A DNA stretch of 55,005 bases. Source: CAZUVM01 sp964623885. GTDB taxonomy: Bacteria > Verrucomicrobiota > Verrucomicrobiia > Limisphaerales > UBA8199. The translations under genes were made by a program, and so were the position numbers. The notes under the pieces were generated by a model. The model had not been told where the DNA came from, ran no database searches, and saw only the letters and a list, made by a program, of their open reading frames with translations. The DNA is taken from NCBI GenBank assembly GCA_964623885.1, contig CAZUVM010000259.1, positions 1-55,005 on the forward strand, read 5' to 3'. Position 1 is the stretch's first letter. The number at the start of each line of letters is the position of its first letter. Below are positions 1 through 8,766 of the stretch, piece after piece.

Positions 1-1296
1 AGTCGCCCGCTGCGAATAGCCGCTAGGCCAATTCGTGTCCGGCACCTGGTAGAAGGTAAAACTGTTTGTCCCATATGGCGTGACCAAATTCGTGATCCAG
101 CCGTTCGTGCCCTGATATGCGAACGAACTGACATTGCTGACTGCATCCGTGATGGACGTCAAGAGGCCGTTTGTGGCATATCCAAATTGGGCTTTGCGGC
201 CATAGGGGTCATCGACTTCGACGACCTGCCAAGGATGGAGCGGAGCCGTGGGCGGCGTCGTGCTTTGGTTGTAGTAAAATGTGTTCGTCTTGCCATCCGA
301 ATCGACGACGTATTTTAGCCTCATGCCGTAATAGGCAGGGATATACGTTATTTGATAAGTCCAAAAATTCGTGTAAGGCGTAAGCTCGTAACCCAGAAGG
401 GTTTTTCGCCCCTGTGGGTCGATCCGTTGTGTTAAAAATGCACGAGCGGTACTTTCGGGATCACCTTTGGAAGTCCACGTACCTGAGTTCAAATACAGAG
501 CAAGACCAAAAATGTCCTGACTGCCATCAGGATAAGTGAGAGTGAATCCGTTGCCTGGGTCTCCCCAATAGATGCCAGTGGCATCAGGAGTCGGCGGATT
601 CGTAATTACTAGGTTGAGACTGCCAGACGCTGGTTGGAGGTTAATCTGAGTCAGCCCGTCAGGAAAGCCGCCAAAGCTAAAATACATCACATCCCCTGTC
701 GACCGAAATAAGAGAGCCTCCCACGAGTTTGAGTACATGATTGGCGCTCTGCCATATCGGTTATTATTGTTCCAATTCTTCTGCGCGATTTCCCAGTTCG
801 AGTCCCAAAACACGATGTCCATTTGCCAGTTGTGGCTCCAAGCCGCGTTGGTCGTTCCCATCTTGTGCGCCCATTGCAGGTAATGGTCATTGCCTGAACG
901 AAAGTAGTTGGTGTCTCCCGCGATCATGTAATAGTCTGCGCACTCGTCTCCTAGCGGTAGCGTGAATCGCTGCTTATACGTCCACCTGAAGCTGGTCTCG
1001 CTCGAAGAACCGAAGTAACTGAGCGGAGTATCGGAGATGAATAGATTGATTTCCGGCTCACTGATCCACCATCGAGCCATGCCTTTCGAGTCGTTGCAAG
1101 CGGCACAATACGCCTGATTGCCACCTGGTTTGTTCGCGCCGGAAGCCGGTGCGCCTGCCGAACCTGGCGACATTCTGCAGCCTGCACATTTCCAATCCTT
1201 AATCCGGCCGCCCCCAATGTCCACCATTGCCCATAAGCTCAGCGGCACAGAAAGCACCGCCACCAATGCGTAGAAAAATGCTGCCTTCAGTTTCAT
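1..1296 (-). CDS. RHS/YD-repeat secreted protein, N-terminal part, truncated by window edge
   Basis: An open frame of 432 codons starts at an ATG at 1296 and runs off the left edge without a stop. A strong ribosome site (AGGAGAAGG) lies just before the ATG. Residues 1-23 form a signal peptide (Lys-rich start, then FFYALVAVLSVPLSLWA). Two CxxC pairs follow (Cys37/Cys40 and Cys64/Cys67), a possible zinc ribbon, then a region reading SEPEINLFISDTPLSY. Towards the left edge come YD-repeat-like strands such as DPYGRKAQFGYATNGLLTSI, typical of RHS/YD proteins that form a large beta shell. The gene sits 14 bp downstream of the jelly-roll gene on the same strand, so the two are probably co-transcribed. 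The C-terminal part that would define a toxin or core domain is outside the window. The family call rests on the repeat style; the frame is certain. Confidence 0.75.
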   Translation of the reverse strand, partial: MKLKAAFFYALVAVLSVPLSLWAMVDIGGGRIKDWKCAGCRMSPGSAGAPASGANKPGGNQAYCAACNDSKGMARWWISEPEINLFISDTPLSYFGSSSETSFRWTYKQRFTLPLGDECADYYMIAGDTNYFRSGNDHYLQWAHKMGTTNAAWSHNWQMDIVFWDSNWEIAQKNWNNNNRYGRAPIMYSNSWEALLFRSTGDVMYFSFGGFPDGLTQINLQPASGSLNLVITNPPTPDATGIYWGDPGNGFTLTYPDGSQDIFGLALYLNSGTWTSKGDPESTARAFLTQRIDPQGRKTLLGYELTPYTNFWTYQITYIPAYYGMRLKYVVDSDGKTNTFYYNQSTTPPTAPLHPWQVVEVDDPYGRKAQFGYATNGLLTSITDAVSNVSSFAYQGTNGWITNLVTPYGTNSFTFYQVPDTNWPSGYSQRAT

Positions 1297-1310
1297 ATCC
1301 TTCTCCTGAT

Positions 1311-3038
1311 TTATGGAATGCCTGAAAATCCCGATGGACAATTGACCCAAATCGCCAACCCTTCGCTCACGCTAGGATTGCTGCCCCACAAATACTCCTG
1401 CTGGTTGGGTAGGCCGTCGAAGTCAGGGTCTGCGGTAGTTAGTTTCCACTGTGCCGTCCAACTATCAGGGACTCCTCCAGTGAAAGCGTTGTTCGGGTCC
1501 GTCTGGTAGAGGTATTCGTACCAGTTTGAAACGCCATCGCCGTCCTGGTCCGCATTGGGATCGACTCCTAGATGCCCGAAATTCAGCATTTCCCACCAGT
1601 CGGGAAGACCATTGCCATCGCGATCCAAAGGTACTACGATCTGCAGACCATTCAGCAGCGTATAGCCGGAAGAGCCTGGCGCCGCGTCGATGAACACCGG
1701 CTGGTTGGTTGATAACGGAACGTTGCGGAACACGACATATTGGATGCCTTCCTCCCACGAAGCCGAAGCCCAGGCGGTCCCCCAAATCGTCGTGCCGCGA
1801 GGCCCGTTCGTGATGCCAGCGGTAGTAAGTTGAAAGACTGTATTGCCGTTGGTCGAAGGTCCATGACCATAGAGATAGAAATCAGCAGTCAATCCTTCCA
1901 TCGAAAGGTTGGTAAAGATCAGGCCAATGTGCCCAGAGCCGGAAGGATAGATATAAGTGTTGTACATCGGATCGCCGGCACTCATGCCCCAGTAGCCAGG
2001 AGCGTTGGTCACCACCAAACCGGCCGCCGTCGCCGTTCCGTCCGCCTCGACCAGCGATGTCAACGCCCCGTTAGTGCGGCCATAGAAATCGTCGTTATAC
2101 CAATTCCAGGTGTCGTTGGTCGACAGGCCGACAGCCGCAAAGCCCATCTTTTGCGGCGTGCCGCCAAAATTGACATTTATTGCACGGTACATAGGCGGCG
2201 GATCGTGGGAAATCGCATCGCTGGGAACGATTTGCACTCCGTTCAACATGGCGATACCGGCACTGCCTGGTCTAACGTTCAACAGTAATGTGTCGCCGCC
2301 AGCGATTGCCACGCTTCTATAGAGCACGTACTGCTGGCCGCCCTCCCAGTTAGTCGTGTTCCAGCCGGCGCCCCAGATTGAGGTTCCCTTCTGACCGTAG
2401 CTGGTTTGATTGACCCAGAGTTCGAACACGCTGTTGCCATTGTTCGACGGGCCGTGACCGTAGACATAGAAATCATAAGTGCCGGCCGGCACGCCGCCGA
2501 GCCAAACGCTTATATCGTTTATATCGCGACCCCCAGATGGATAGATATACGAGTCGTACATGGGATCGGTGCTGCCATTGCCCCACAAATCGGCACCGTT
2601 CTGCACCTCCAGGAAGGCGCCAGAATTGGATCCGTCAGACCAGACAAGGCCGCTCATGTCGAACGGGTCCAGGTACGCGGTGTTAACCCAGTTCCAGACA
2701 TCGCCGGAGCCTTGCCCAATGGCAGCGGGCCCGGTCTTTTGGGTACCCTGGCCGAAGTTGAGGTTGAGGGAATTGGTACTGGTCACCAGCCAGGCGGAGC
2801 CCAAAGGTGCCGAGAGATACGAGGGTGTCGATGCGCCCAGGTTAGACCGCAAGCCCGAAGGGTCGAAGATCGCTGCGTTGGTGCTCAGCACCATTTCTGC
2901 CGCTAACGCCGTCGCTATTTGGTCCTTCTCTGGTGGCGGCGCAAGCACATTAGTGATTTGGGCCGTAGCCGAGATGCAGACCAGCGAGAATGTAACGGCA
3001 GATAGAGGCCAAACTTGCCCAGACAAGTTCGTATTCAT
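1311..3038 (-). CDS. Secreted protein: two tandem jelly-roll-like domains plus type-3 (DxDxDG) repeats
   Basis: 575 residues from the ATG at 3038; the frame also has a TTG eight codons earlier, but the ATG gives a clean signal peptide (about 1-27, ending ISATAQ). Two homologous modules of about 185 residues lie at roughly 90-272 and 286-475. Each runs from [LI]NxNFG through DPMY-x-[ST]YIYPSG and DFY-[VL]-YGHGPS to PGS[AS]G and LNG[VL]QIV. They look like malectin or carbohydrate-binding jelly rolls. The last 95 residues carry calcium-binding type-3 repeats (DRDGNGLPDWWE, DQDGDGVSNWYEY, DPDFDGLPNQQEY) and stop shortly after, at FSGIP. This arrangement is common in surface proteins of Verrucomicrobiota. 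It precedes the RHS gene by 14 bp. No enzymatic motif is visible; a surface-binding role is inferred. Confidence 0.75.
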   Translation of the reverse strand: MNTNLSGQVWPLSAVTFSLVCISATAQITNVLAPPPEKDQIATALAAEMVLSTNAAIFDPSGLRSNLGASTPSYLSAPLGSAWLVTSTNSLNLNFGQGTQKTGPAAIGQGSGDVWNWVNTAYLDPFDMSGLVWSDGSNSGAFLEVQNGADLWGNGSTDPMYDSYIYPSGGRDINDISVWLGGVPAGTYDFYVYGHGPSNNGNSVFELWVNQTSYGQKGTSIWGAGWNTTNWEGGQQYVLYRSVAIAGGDTLLLNVRPGSAGIAMLNGVQIVPSDAISHDPPPMYRAINVNFGGTPQKMGFAAVGLSTNDTWNWYNDDFYGRTNGALTSLVEADGTATAAGLVVTNAPGYWGMSAGDPMYNTYIYPSGSGHIGLIFTNLSMEGLTADFYLYGHGPSTNGNTVFQLTTAGITNGPRGTTIWGTAWASASWEEGIQYVVFRNVPLSTNQPVFIDAAPGSSGYTLLNGLQIVVPLDRDGNGLPDWWEMLNFGHLGVDPNADQDGDGVSNWYEYLYQTDPNNAFTGGVPDSWTAQWKLTTADPDFDGLPNQQEYLWGSNPSVSEGLAIWVNCPSGFSGIP

Positions 3039-3047
3039 TGTGCAAGG

Positions 3048-3148
3048 TAAAGTGATTTTCAAACGGTCACTGTTACATCACTTTAAGAAGGAACAGACAA
3101 GAGTAAAAAGTTATCCAAATCAGACACCACTCCAGGGTCTCTGTTCCT
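3048..3148. promoter_or_regulatory. Two inverted repeats in the divergent control region
   Basis: TAAAGTGAT (3048-3056) is mirrored by ATCACTTTA (3077-3085), and AGGAACAGA (3089-3097) by TCTGTTCCT (3140-3148). Both are exact 9-bp arms. They lie between the minus-strand gene starting at 3038 and the plus-strand HTH gene at 3305. They may be operators or mRNA stems; the HTH protein is the obvious candidate binder, by proximity only. The rest of 3149-3304 shows nothing recognisable apart from the ribosome site at 3294-3299. Confidence 0.4.
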
Positions 3149-3304
3149 AATGCGTTTAATAAGACACTGTGGAATCGTTGCGCTTCTCTATGAAATTGAT
3201 TGTCAATCGCAATGCAGAAGTGGTATGAGTCCGGGCTTGGAGAACGCGATCGCCTGGGGCCTAAGCGAGCGGGGTCCATTACGAGCGGGAACCAGGAGGT
3301 TCAT

Positions 3305-3676
3305 ATGGTACAAGTTGATTTTACAACAAAAAGAATGAAAAAGTGGGCGCGGCTTGCCCACTATCACGCAGGCGAACTGGGAATTCTGCTTCACCTCGGA
3401 CAGCGCCAGCTATATCGCCAATTCACTGGGCTGTTCGGCTGCTCCCCAACAGAGTGGCTGAAACAACAACGCATGATCGACGCGAAGCGGAAGTTACGTT
3501 CGGGTAAACCGTCGAAGAACGCGACGCACGATCTGGCTTTTTCGCATTGCTCGAGTTTCAGTCGATGGTTCAAGGTCAACGAAGGATGTACGGTGCGGAA
3601 GTTCTCGACAGCTTGGGCCCGTGGGCGGACCGCAGCATCGGAAGTGAAAAAGAGTCGCAATCACAACGGCCATTAA
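3305..3676 (+). CDS. AraC-type helix-turn-helix protein, DNA-binding domain only
   Basis: 123 residues from the ATG at 3305, chosen because AGGAGG lies 5-6 bp before it; an upstream in-frame extension to 3200 has no such site. Residues about 28-100 match the AraC/XylS C-terminal domain: HLGQRQLYRQFTGLFGCSPTEW (helices 1-3, with the usual G-x-x-P turn), then RMIDAKRKL and a second helix-turn-helix around LAFSHCSSFSRWFK. The usual N-terminal effector-binding domain is missing, so the protein is either a minimal regulator or a remnant. It is divergent from the jelly-roll/RHS pair and separated from the helicase by about 100 bp. Target genes are unknown. Confidence 0.75.
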   Translation: MVQVDFTTKRMKKWARLAHYHAGELGILLHLGQRQLYRQFTGLFGCSPTEWLKQQRMIDAKRKLRSGKPSKNATHDLAFSHCSSFSRWFKVNEGCTVRKFSTAWARGRTAASEVKKSRNHNGH

Positions 3677-3780
3677 GGCCTTTGCTAGCGGGAAACAAGC
3701 AGCGCAGGTCCGCAGGCGTAGCTGTTGGAGGTTTCGTCATTCGGCCCTTTCCTTTGGACCTGTTGTTGCTATGTTGCGCC

Positions 3781-5016
3781 ATGGCTTTCAGCAAATTAGG
3801 GCTTTCCCACTCGGTTCTCGAAGGGGTAAAGGCCATGGGGTTCGTGGAACCGACGCCGATTCAGCTTCGCGGTATTCCGCTGATCATGGAGGGACACGAC
3901 GTGATCGGCAGCGCCCAAACCGGGACGGGCAAGACGGCGGCATTTGCGCTGCCGATCCTGTCAAAGCTGGGTCACCATCAACAGCAACCGCGGGTATTGG
4001 TGCTGGAGCCGACGCGCGAGCTGGCGGCGCAGGTGGAAACCGCGTTTCGGGATTTTGCGCGATTCACGGATTTGCGGGTTGCGGTGGTTTTTGGCGGCGT
4101 GGGCTACGGCGCACAGCGCGAAGCGCTAAAGAAGGGCGTGGACGTGCTGATCGCGACCCCGGGACGACTGCTCGATTTAATGCACCAGGGCGCCTGCCGG
4201 CTCGACCAGATCGAGTTCCTCGTGTTGGACGAGGCGGATCGGATGCTGGACATGGGCTTTTTGCCGGACGTAAAACGGATCGTCCAACGCTGTCCTCGAG
4301 ACCGGCACACCTCGCTGTTCTCAGCCACCGTTCCGCCGGAAATCGAAACGCTGATCCAATGGGCGATGCGCGATCCACAAACGGTCGAGATTGGCCCGCG
4401 GCGAACCCCGGTGGAAACGGTTAAGCATGTGATTTACCCGGTGTCCGATGCGCAAAAGACAGATCTACTATTGGAGTTATTGCGGCGAGTCAACTACGAC
4501 TCGGTGATTGTGTTCTGCCGGACCAAGTACGGCGCCGACCGGATTGCACATCTGCTCAAGCGGCATAACCATGCCGTGGCAGTGCTGCACTCGAACCGAA
4601 CTCAGCGCGAGCGTGAGCAGGCGCTACGCGGGTTCCGCGACGGGCGCTTCGAGGTTCTGGTGGCCACGGACATCGCGGCGCGTGGGTTGGATATTGCGGA
4701 CGTGAGCCACGTGATTAATTACGATGTGCCGCAGCACCCGGAGGATTACATCCATCGCATCGGCCGCACGGGCCGGATGGAGGCCAAAGGGGACGCGTTC
4801 ACCTTAATGGTGGCGGAGGACGGCCGGCATGTGCAGGCTATCGAGCGTTTCATCAGCCAGAAAATCCCGCGAGTGAAGCTGGAGAATTTCGATTACCGGT
4901 ACACGGCCTTATTCGAAGAGGACAAGCCTGGCCGTACCTCGGCGGGCCCGATGCGAGCCCGCGGGGCGCGTGTTCGCGGCGGGTATTTTTATGGGCCGGC
5001 ACGGCGAAGGCGATGA
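3781..5016 (+). CDS. DEAD-box ATP-dependent RNA helicase, RhlE-like
   Basis: 411 residues from the ATG at 3781, which gives the family's usual start (MAFSKLGL). The frame is open further upstream but overlaps the HTH gene and adds no homology. Motifs in order: Q motif GFVEPTPIQ (20-28), Walker A AQTGTGKT (45-52), PTREL (77-81), TPGRL, DEAD (150-153), SAT (181-183), IVFCRTKYGADR, ATDIAARGLDI and HRIGRTGR. The C-terminus is a short basic RG-rich tail (RARGARVRGG, then PARRRR), as in RhlE proteins that bind structured RNA. It should unwind rRNA or mRNA duplexes in the cytoplasm using ATP, often for ribosome assembly or cold adaptation. No ribosome site is obvious. Family assignment is firm; RhlE versus another subfamily is less so. 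Confidence 0.93.
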   Translation: MAFSKLGLSHSVLEGVKAMGFVEPTPIQLRGIPLIMEGHDVIGSAQTGTGKTAAFALPILSKLGHHQQQPRVLVLEPTRELAAQVETAFRDFARFTDLRVAVVFGGVGYGAQREALKKGVDVLIATPGRLLDLMHQGACRLDQIEFLVLDEADRMLDMGFLPDVKRIVQRCPRDRHTSLFSATVPPEIETLIQWAMRDPQTVEIGPRRTPVETVKHVIYPVSDAQKTDLLLELLRRVNYDSVIVFCRTKYGADRIAHLLKRHNHAVAVLHSNRTQREREQALRGFRDGRFEVLVATDIAARGLDIADVSHVINYDVPQHPEDYIHRIGRTGRMEAKGDAFTLMVAEDGRHVQAIERFISQKIPRVKLENFDYRYTALFEEDKPGRTSAGPMRARGARVRGGYFYGPARRRR

Positions 5017-5052
5017 AGACAGGTAGCTAAGCATGCCGGAATCGATTCGGTG

Positions 5053-5200
5053 CCAAAATCCGAAGACCGAAACCCGAGGGCGAAAGAAGATCCAACCCGA
5101 AGAGTCTTAACCACAAAGAACGCAGAGATCGCAGAGCCGCAACCGAACAGAAGGCAGAGTTTACCGCAGAGGCGCGAAGAGCGCGGAGTAACGCAGAGAA
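5053..5200. repeat. Intergenic dispersed repeats (CCGAAxxCCGA type and CGCAGAG type)
   Basis: The gap between the helicase and carbonic anhydrase genes holds AATCCGAAGACCGAAACCCGA (about 5055-5075), an imperfect 7-9-bp reiteration, followed by CACAAAGAACGCAGAGATCG and CCGCAGAGGCGCGAAGAGCG (5112-5190). Similar short reiterations occur at 8588-8645 and 53702-53770. These are non-coding, low-complexity intergenic repeats of a kind scattered in many Verrucomicrobiota and Planctomycetota genomes. No function is claimed. Confidence 0.5.
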
Positions 5201-5234
5201 TCAACGCAAGGGCTTGCGCAGGCAGAAGAAACTT

Positions 5235-5879
5235 TCATTGCTTCAGTGAAGCTATCGCAGAATCGTACAGGGGCAGTACTTCGGCGGAAGCAGTGACTGT
5301 GAAGTTGAGGTCGCGCAGGAGGCCGTCCTGCAGGCCATAAATCCAGCCATGGACGGCCAGTTCCTGTCCATGTTCCCAGGCCTCACGAGCAATGGAGGTG
5401 TGGCAGACGTTCGCCACCTGTTCGATGACATTCAACTCACAAAGCCGGTCGCAAGCATTTTTCTCGGGGACTGCGCTCAGGCATCGCTCGTGTTTTTGCC
5501 GCACATCCTGGAGATGCCGAAGCCAATTATCGCTCAATCCAAGCCGATCACGCCGGAGAGCGGCCCGCACGCCGCTGCACCCGTAATGCCCGCACACGAT
5601 GACGTGGCGGACCTTCAAAATCTCCACGGCAAACTGCATGACGGACAAACAATTGAGATCCGTGTGCACCACCAAATTGGCGATGTTGCGATGGACAAAT
5701 AACTCGCCTGGAAGCAAGCCGACGATTTCGTTCGCAGGCACACGGCTGTCGGAGCACCCAATCCACAAGTAAGCGGGGGATTGTTGTCGGGACAACTTGA
5801 GAAAAAAATCCCGGTCCTTGAGCCGGATGTTCTCGGACCAGGCCCGGTTGTTGTCAAACAGATGACGCAGGGTTCGCAA
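5235..5879 (-). CDS. can: Beta-class carbonic anhydrase
   Basis: 214 residues. It catalyses reversible hydration of CO2 to bicarbonate in the cytoplasm. All four zinc-site residues are present at the spacing of E. coli Can: Cys42-x-Asp44 (CSDSR) and His98-x-x-Cys101 (HYGCSG). Arg46 pairs with Asp44, and the LFVHRNIAN and HGWIYGL segments are conserved. The length matches the family. It stands alone on the minus strand, 58 bp downstream of the GH2 gene, so it may be read through from it, but its role is housekeeping. The first Met gives the normal MRTLRHLFDNNRAW start. Confidence 0.95.
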   Translation of the reverse strand: MRTLRHLFDNNRAWSENIRLKDRDFFLKLSRQQSPAYLWIGCSDSRVPANEIVGLLPGELFVHRNIANLVVHTDLNCLSVMQFAVEILKVRHVIVCGHYGCSGVRAALRRDRLGLSDNWLRHLQDVRQKHERCLSAVPEKNACDRLCELNVIEQVANVCHTSIAREAWEHGQELAVHGWIYGLQDGLLRDLNFTVTASAEVLPLYDSAIASLKQ

Positions 5880-5937
5880 GCGGGCGCTATCTTAGCGGAA
5901 AGGCAAGCCGGCGCAAACCAAGAGCATTTCAAAGATT

Positions 5938-8655
5938 TCAAAGTCGATCAGCGCGGTCGGTGCGATGAACGGTCGAAGGCATGGTATCGGCGGCCGCGGG
6001 TTCAAAGCCGCTGCGGGGCAAAGCCACCTCCGGCAGACGTGGAAGTGCGGTTGAGAAACCCTCAGTCACCGCGCAACCAGAAGATGAAATTGAAATACTC
6101 CCGGGTTCAAGACCGTCGCACTCCGCGTGCACCGTGATCCTGCCGGGCGTTGGGGTTGATCGCACCGCAACGCGATTGATGCCGCATTCCAGATAAAGAT
6201 CCGTTTTATGAATGGTGTTGGTTCGACCGCTGTTGTATCCGCCAAGCCACTGGGCGGGACCGGTTAAACCGAACTTAACGGATCGCTCAAAAGTGGGACA
6301 GCGTTCACCCCTTACATCGACAGCTTCAATGTCAAAGAAGGCGACATCTGAGCCATCGCCTTTGAGGCCTCCTGGACCGGTAAATGGCATAAACCGAAGT
6401 GTGACGGGCGAACCGGCCGTATGGCGGGTATCTTTGGCTACCTGGGTGCCACCGACGTAAGACACGGCTTTAAGTTCGCCTGGTTCCCAAGCCACTGCTG
6501 GAAACGTAAAGAGATACCGGTCGGCCACAGCTCCTTTGCCCACGGACTTGCCATTGACAAAAAGTTCAACCTCTTCGCCATTGCCGGCCACGTAAATCGT
6601 CTTGCGAGTGCCTTTGGGATAGGTCCAGTGGCCAATAATATGGACCTGAGGATCGGCACGGAACATAGCGCGGCACACATAATAGGCTTCCTTGGGCAGG
6701 CGAACGCCATCCACCTCACCGCTGGCGCGTGCCACCTCGCAAGCCACGCGCCCGCCGCTGGTGCTATCGGAGAACAGCCAATTGGCCCCGCCACTATGCG
6801 AAGGCGCGCCTAGTTTGCTGACGAATTGCGCGACTTCGTTGACCGCAAACTGTTCGGAAGTGAGTTGGTAGACTTGTCCCTTGGCTTCAGGGTACCCGAA
6901 ATTAGGTGGTGATTCATCGTCCCAGACGCGGCGCGGAGATTCTTCGCGATCGTACTCGGCTTCGACTACAGGCAATTGCGGAGCTTCGTGCCCGCCTTCG
7001 GTACCGAGGGACACTTCCATAAATTCGGCCGTGACCTTGTCTGCTCGGCGATGCGTGTAGGCACGCCCGCCGTGAGGATCGTACTGGGCGAAAAGCGAAT
7101 GGAGCTGCTGCGCATGAGCGCGCGAGACTTTCTGATTGCCGCCTTCCCAGAGCAGAATGGAAGGGTGATTCCGGAAATAGATGAGCACGTCGCGGAATGC
7201 ACTGGCTCGCAATTCCCAGGCGGCGGCACGCGTGTCAGATTCGCCATCCACGCCGGGCTGGTCGGTGATCAAGCCGAGCTCATCCGCCGCGGCGATGCAT
7301 GCCGGACCCCCGGCGCAATGCCCCCAGCGAACGAAATTGCCGCCCGCCTCCTTCATGAGCTGCAAGGTATAGAACTGTACCCAATCGGGCAAAGCCGCGC
7401 CCAAGCCTGGCCATTCCTGTGTCGGCCGTTGGCCCCAACCATGGAGTTTCAGGTGGTGGCCGTTGATATAGAATCCGGTTTGGACATCCCAGCGGACCGT
7501 GCGGATACCCAAAGGGATTTCGGCGGTGTCGACTTTTGTCCCGCCGATACCAACAGAGCAGAGGACACGATAAACGTGTGGATAAGCCGGTTCCCATAGT
7601 TTTGGTTCCGGCAAGTTGCCGTTAAGGGTAAACAGTCTATTCGTTCCGGCATCAACGCTGTTGGTTTGTTGCAACCGCAACACGCATTTCCCGTCCTGCT
7701 GTAAGAGTTCAACACGAACTTCGACGACTTGCGCCGAAGGCCGTCCATTCTCGACCGGGACCTCCACAGTTACCGAGGCTGATGACTGCGAAACGCTGGT
7801 CGCGTAGGCATAAGGCCCGGCAGTCTGCAAAAAGCTGTAAAGTGGCAGAGCGATATGCAAGGGATCGGTGACGTGGAGATATACGTTCCGGTAAATGCCG
7901 CCATGAGCTGGATGCCAATGCGGATTGTTCCACGGAATTTGATCAGCTTGAAGGGCGGCGAGGTCGTCAGGAATTTGGGCATTGAACATTGCTGCCAAAT
8001 CAGAGAGCCGCGCGCCTGGGCGGGCCCCTTTTTTGGTTTCTGCATTGCCATTCGGGGTTTCATCGTTGGCACCGTCAGCCGCATACGGATCCTTCATGAA
8101 TCGATTGTCACACATGACGGCCAGCACGTTAGGCTGGTCGAACCTCAATCCCGCCGTGAGATCAAAACCGAACGGGGTGAAGCCGGTTTTGCACGTGCCC
8201 AACAGCTTTCCATTGAGATATACCTCGGCGACCTGCCGCACCGCCTCGAATTCAATGAAGACCTTTTTGCCTTTGAACGATGGAGGCGCGCGGAAGGTTT
8301 TCCGATACCAGGTGCGCCCGCTCCATTGGTTCTGCTCGCCGCGATGACCGGAGAGGCACCAATCATCAAAAGTGTCACCGTCGTTGAACGTGTGCGGGGC
8401 TGAAACATTGGTCCAGCCCCGGTCGTCACATTCTGGTTGGGAGGCACCCTGAGGATCGGCTTTGATGAATTTCCAATCGGGGTTGAAGTTGAACGTAATG
8501 CGCTCGGAGGCACGGCTCGTGATACTGATGAACGAGCAAGCGAAAGCGAGGAGAAAGCAAAAGGCCAGGCAACGGTATCGTGCCCCAATTTGGGTATCGG
8601 CCTTCTTTCGGAATTCGGGATTCGGCCTTTGGATTTCAGCTCGGACTGCGTGCAC
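5938..8655 (-). CDS. Glycoside hydrolase family 2 protein, secreted, with atypical acid/base site
   Basis: 905 residues from a GTG at 8655, the only in-frame start before the signal peptide (about 28-50, LAFCFLLAFACSFISITSRA). Order: sugar-binding jelly roll (about 52-280, with WYRKTF and VYLNGKLLG), immunoglobulin-like domain (about 300-390), TIM barrel (about 395-690, FYINGHHLKLHGW ... RNHPSILLWEGGNQ), then C-terminal Ig-like domains (VELFVNGKSVG). In classic GH2 enzymes the barrel motif ends Asn-Glu, with Glu as acid/base; here it is Asn-Gln (Gln508). The enzyme is therefore either inactive or of a subgroup with a shifted acid. Likely substrates are beta-galactosides or related glycans, unproven. 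Residues 7-26 are encoded by a dispersed repeat. It has its own upstream motif at 8705-8727. Confidence 0.8.
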   Translation of the reverse strand: MHAVRAEIQRPNPEFRKKADTQIGARYRCLAFCFLLAFACSFISITSRASERITFNFNPDWKFIKADPQGASQPECDDRGWTNVSAPHTFNDGDTFDDWCLSGHRGEQNQWSGRTWYRKTFRAPPSFKGKKVFIEFEAVRQVAEVYLNGKLLGTCKTGFTPFGFDLTAGLRFDQPNVLAVMCDNRFMKDPYAADGANDETPNGNAETKKGARPGARLSDLAAMFNAQIPDDLAALQADQIPWNNPHWHPAHGGIYRNVYLHVTDPLHIALPLYSFLQTAGPYAYATSVSQSSASVTVEVPVENGRPSAQVVEVRVELLQQDGKCVLRLQQTNSVDAGTNRLFTLNGNLPEPKLWEPAYPHVYRVLCSVGIGGTKVDTAEIPLGIRTVRWDVQTGFYINGHHLKLHGWGQRPTQEWPGLGAALPDWVQFYTLQLMKEAGGNFVRWGHCAGGPACIAAADELGLITDQPGVDGESDTRAAAWELRASAFRDVLIYFRNHPSILLWEGGNQKVSRAHAQQLHSLFAQYDPHGGRAYTHRRADKVTAEFMEVSLGTEGGHEAPQLPVVEAEYDREESPRRVWDDESPPNFGYPEAKGQVYQLTSEQFAVNEVAQFVSKLGAPSHSGGANWLFSDSTSGGRVACEVARASGEVDGVRLPKEAYYVCRAMFRADPQVHIIGHWTYPKGTRKTIYVAGNGEEVELFVNGKSVGKGAVADRYLFTFPAVAWEPGELKAVSYVGGTQVAKDTRHTAGSPVTLRFMPFTGPGGLKGDGSDVAFFDIEAVDVRGERCPTFERSVKFGLTGPAQWLGGYNSGRTNTIHKTDLYLECGINRVAVRSTPTPGRITVHAECDGLEPGSISISSSGCAVTEGFSTALPRLPEVALPRSGFEPAAADTMPSTVHRTDRADRL
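8588..8645. repeat. Dispersed TTCGGxxTTCGG repeat overlapping the GH2 start region
   Basis: TATCGGCCTTCTTTCGGAAT continues as TTCGGGATTCGGCCTTTGG. It is an imperfect reiteration of TTCGG(A/C/G) units related to 5053-5090 and 53702-53770. On the minus strand it is open and encodes residues about 7-26 of the GH2 product. Confidence 0.5.
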
Positions 8656-8704
8656 AAAATGACTGTCGTTTGACAGACATAAGTTGCCCGATTTGGGTTG
8701 GACC

Positions 8705-8727
8705 GGGCTACTGGACGTTCGTTCTAG
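8705..8727 (-). promoter_or_regulatory. Shared regulatory motif, copy 1 (upstream of GH2 gene)
   Basis: In gene orientation the core is CTAGAACGAACGTCC. 14 of 23 positions are invariant with the copies at 19198-19220 and 25431-25453, all on the same strand relative to their genes. The left edge lies 49 bp before the GH2 start codon. A regulator or sigma-factor site is inferred. Confidence 0.55.
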
Positions 8728-8766
8728 TTGACGGGCGGCAGAACGCCGCCAGGCACACTCCTGGAG

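Noticed and set aside
3200..3304. Longer start for the AraC-type protein at 3200
   Set aside because: The extension has no homology, and AGGAGG stands directly before the ATG at 3305.
5053..5200. Possible CRISPR-like or direct repeat array in the helicase-carbonic anhydrase gap
   Set aside because: Units are 7-9 bp, imperfect and without regular spacers. They fit low-complexity intergenic repeats.
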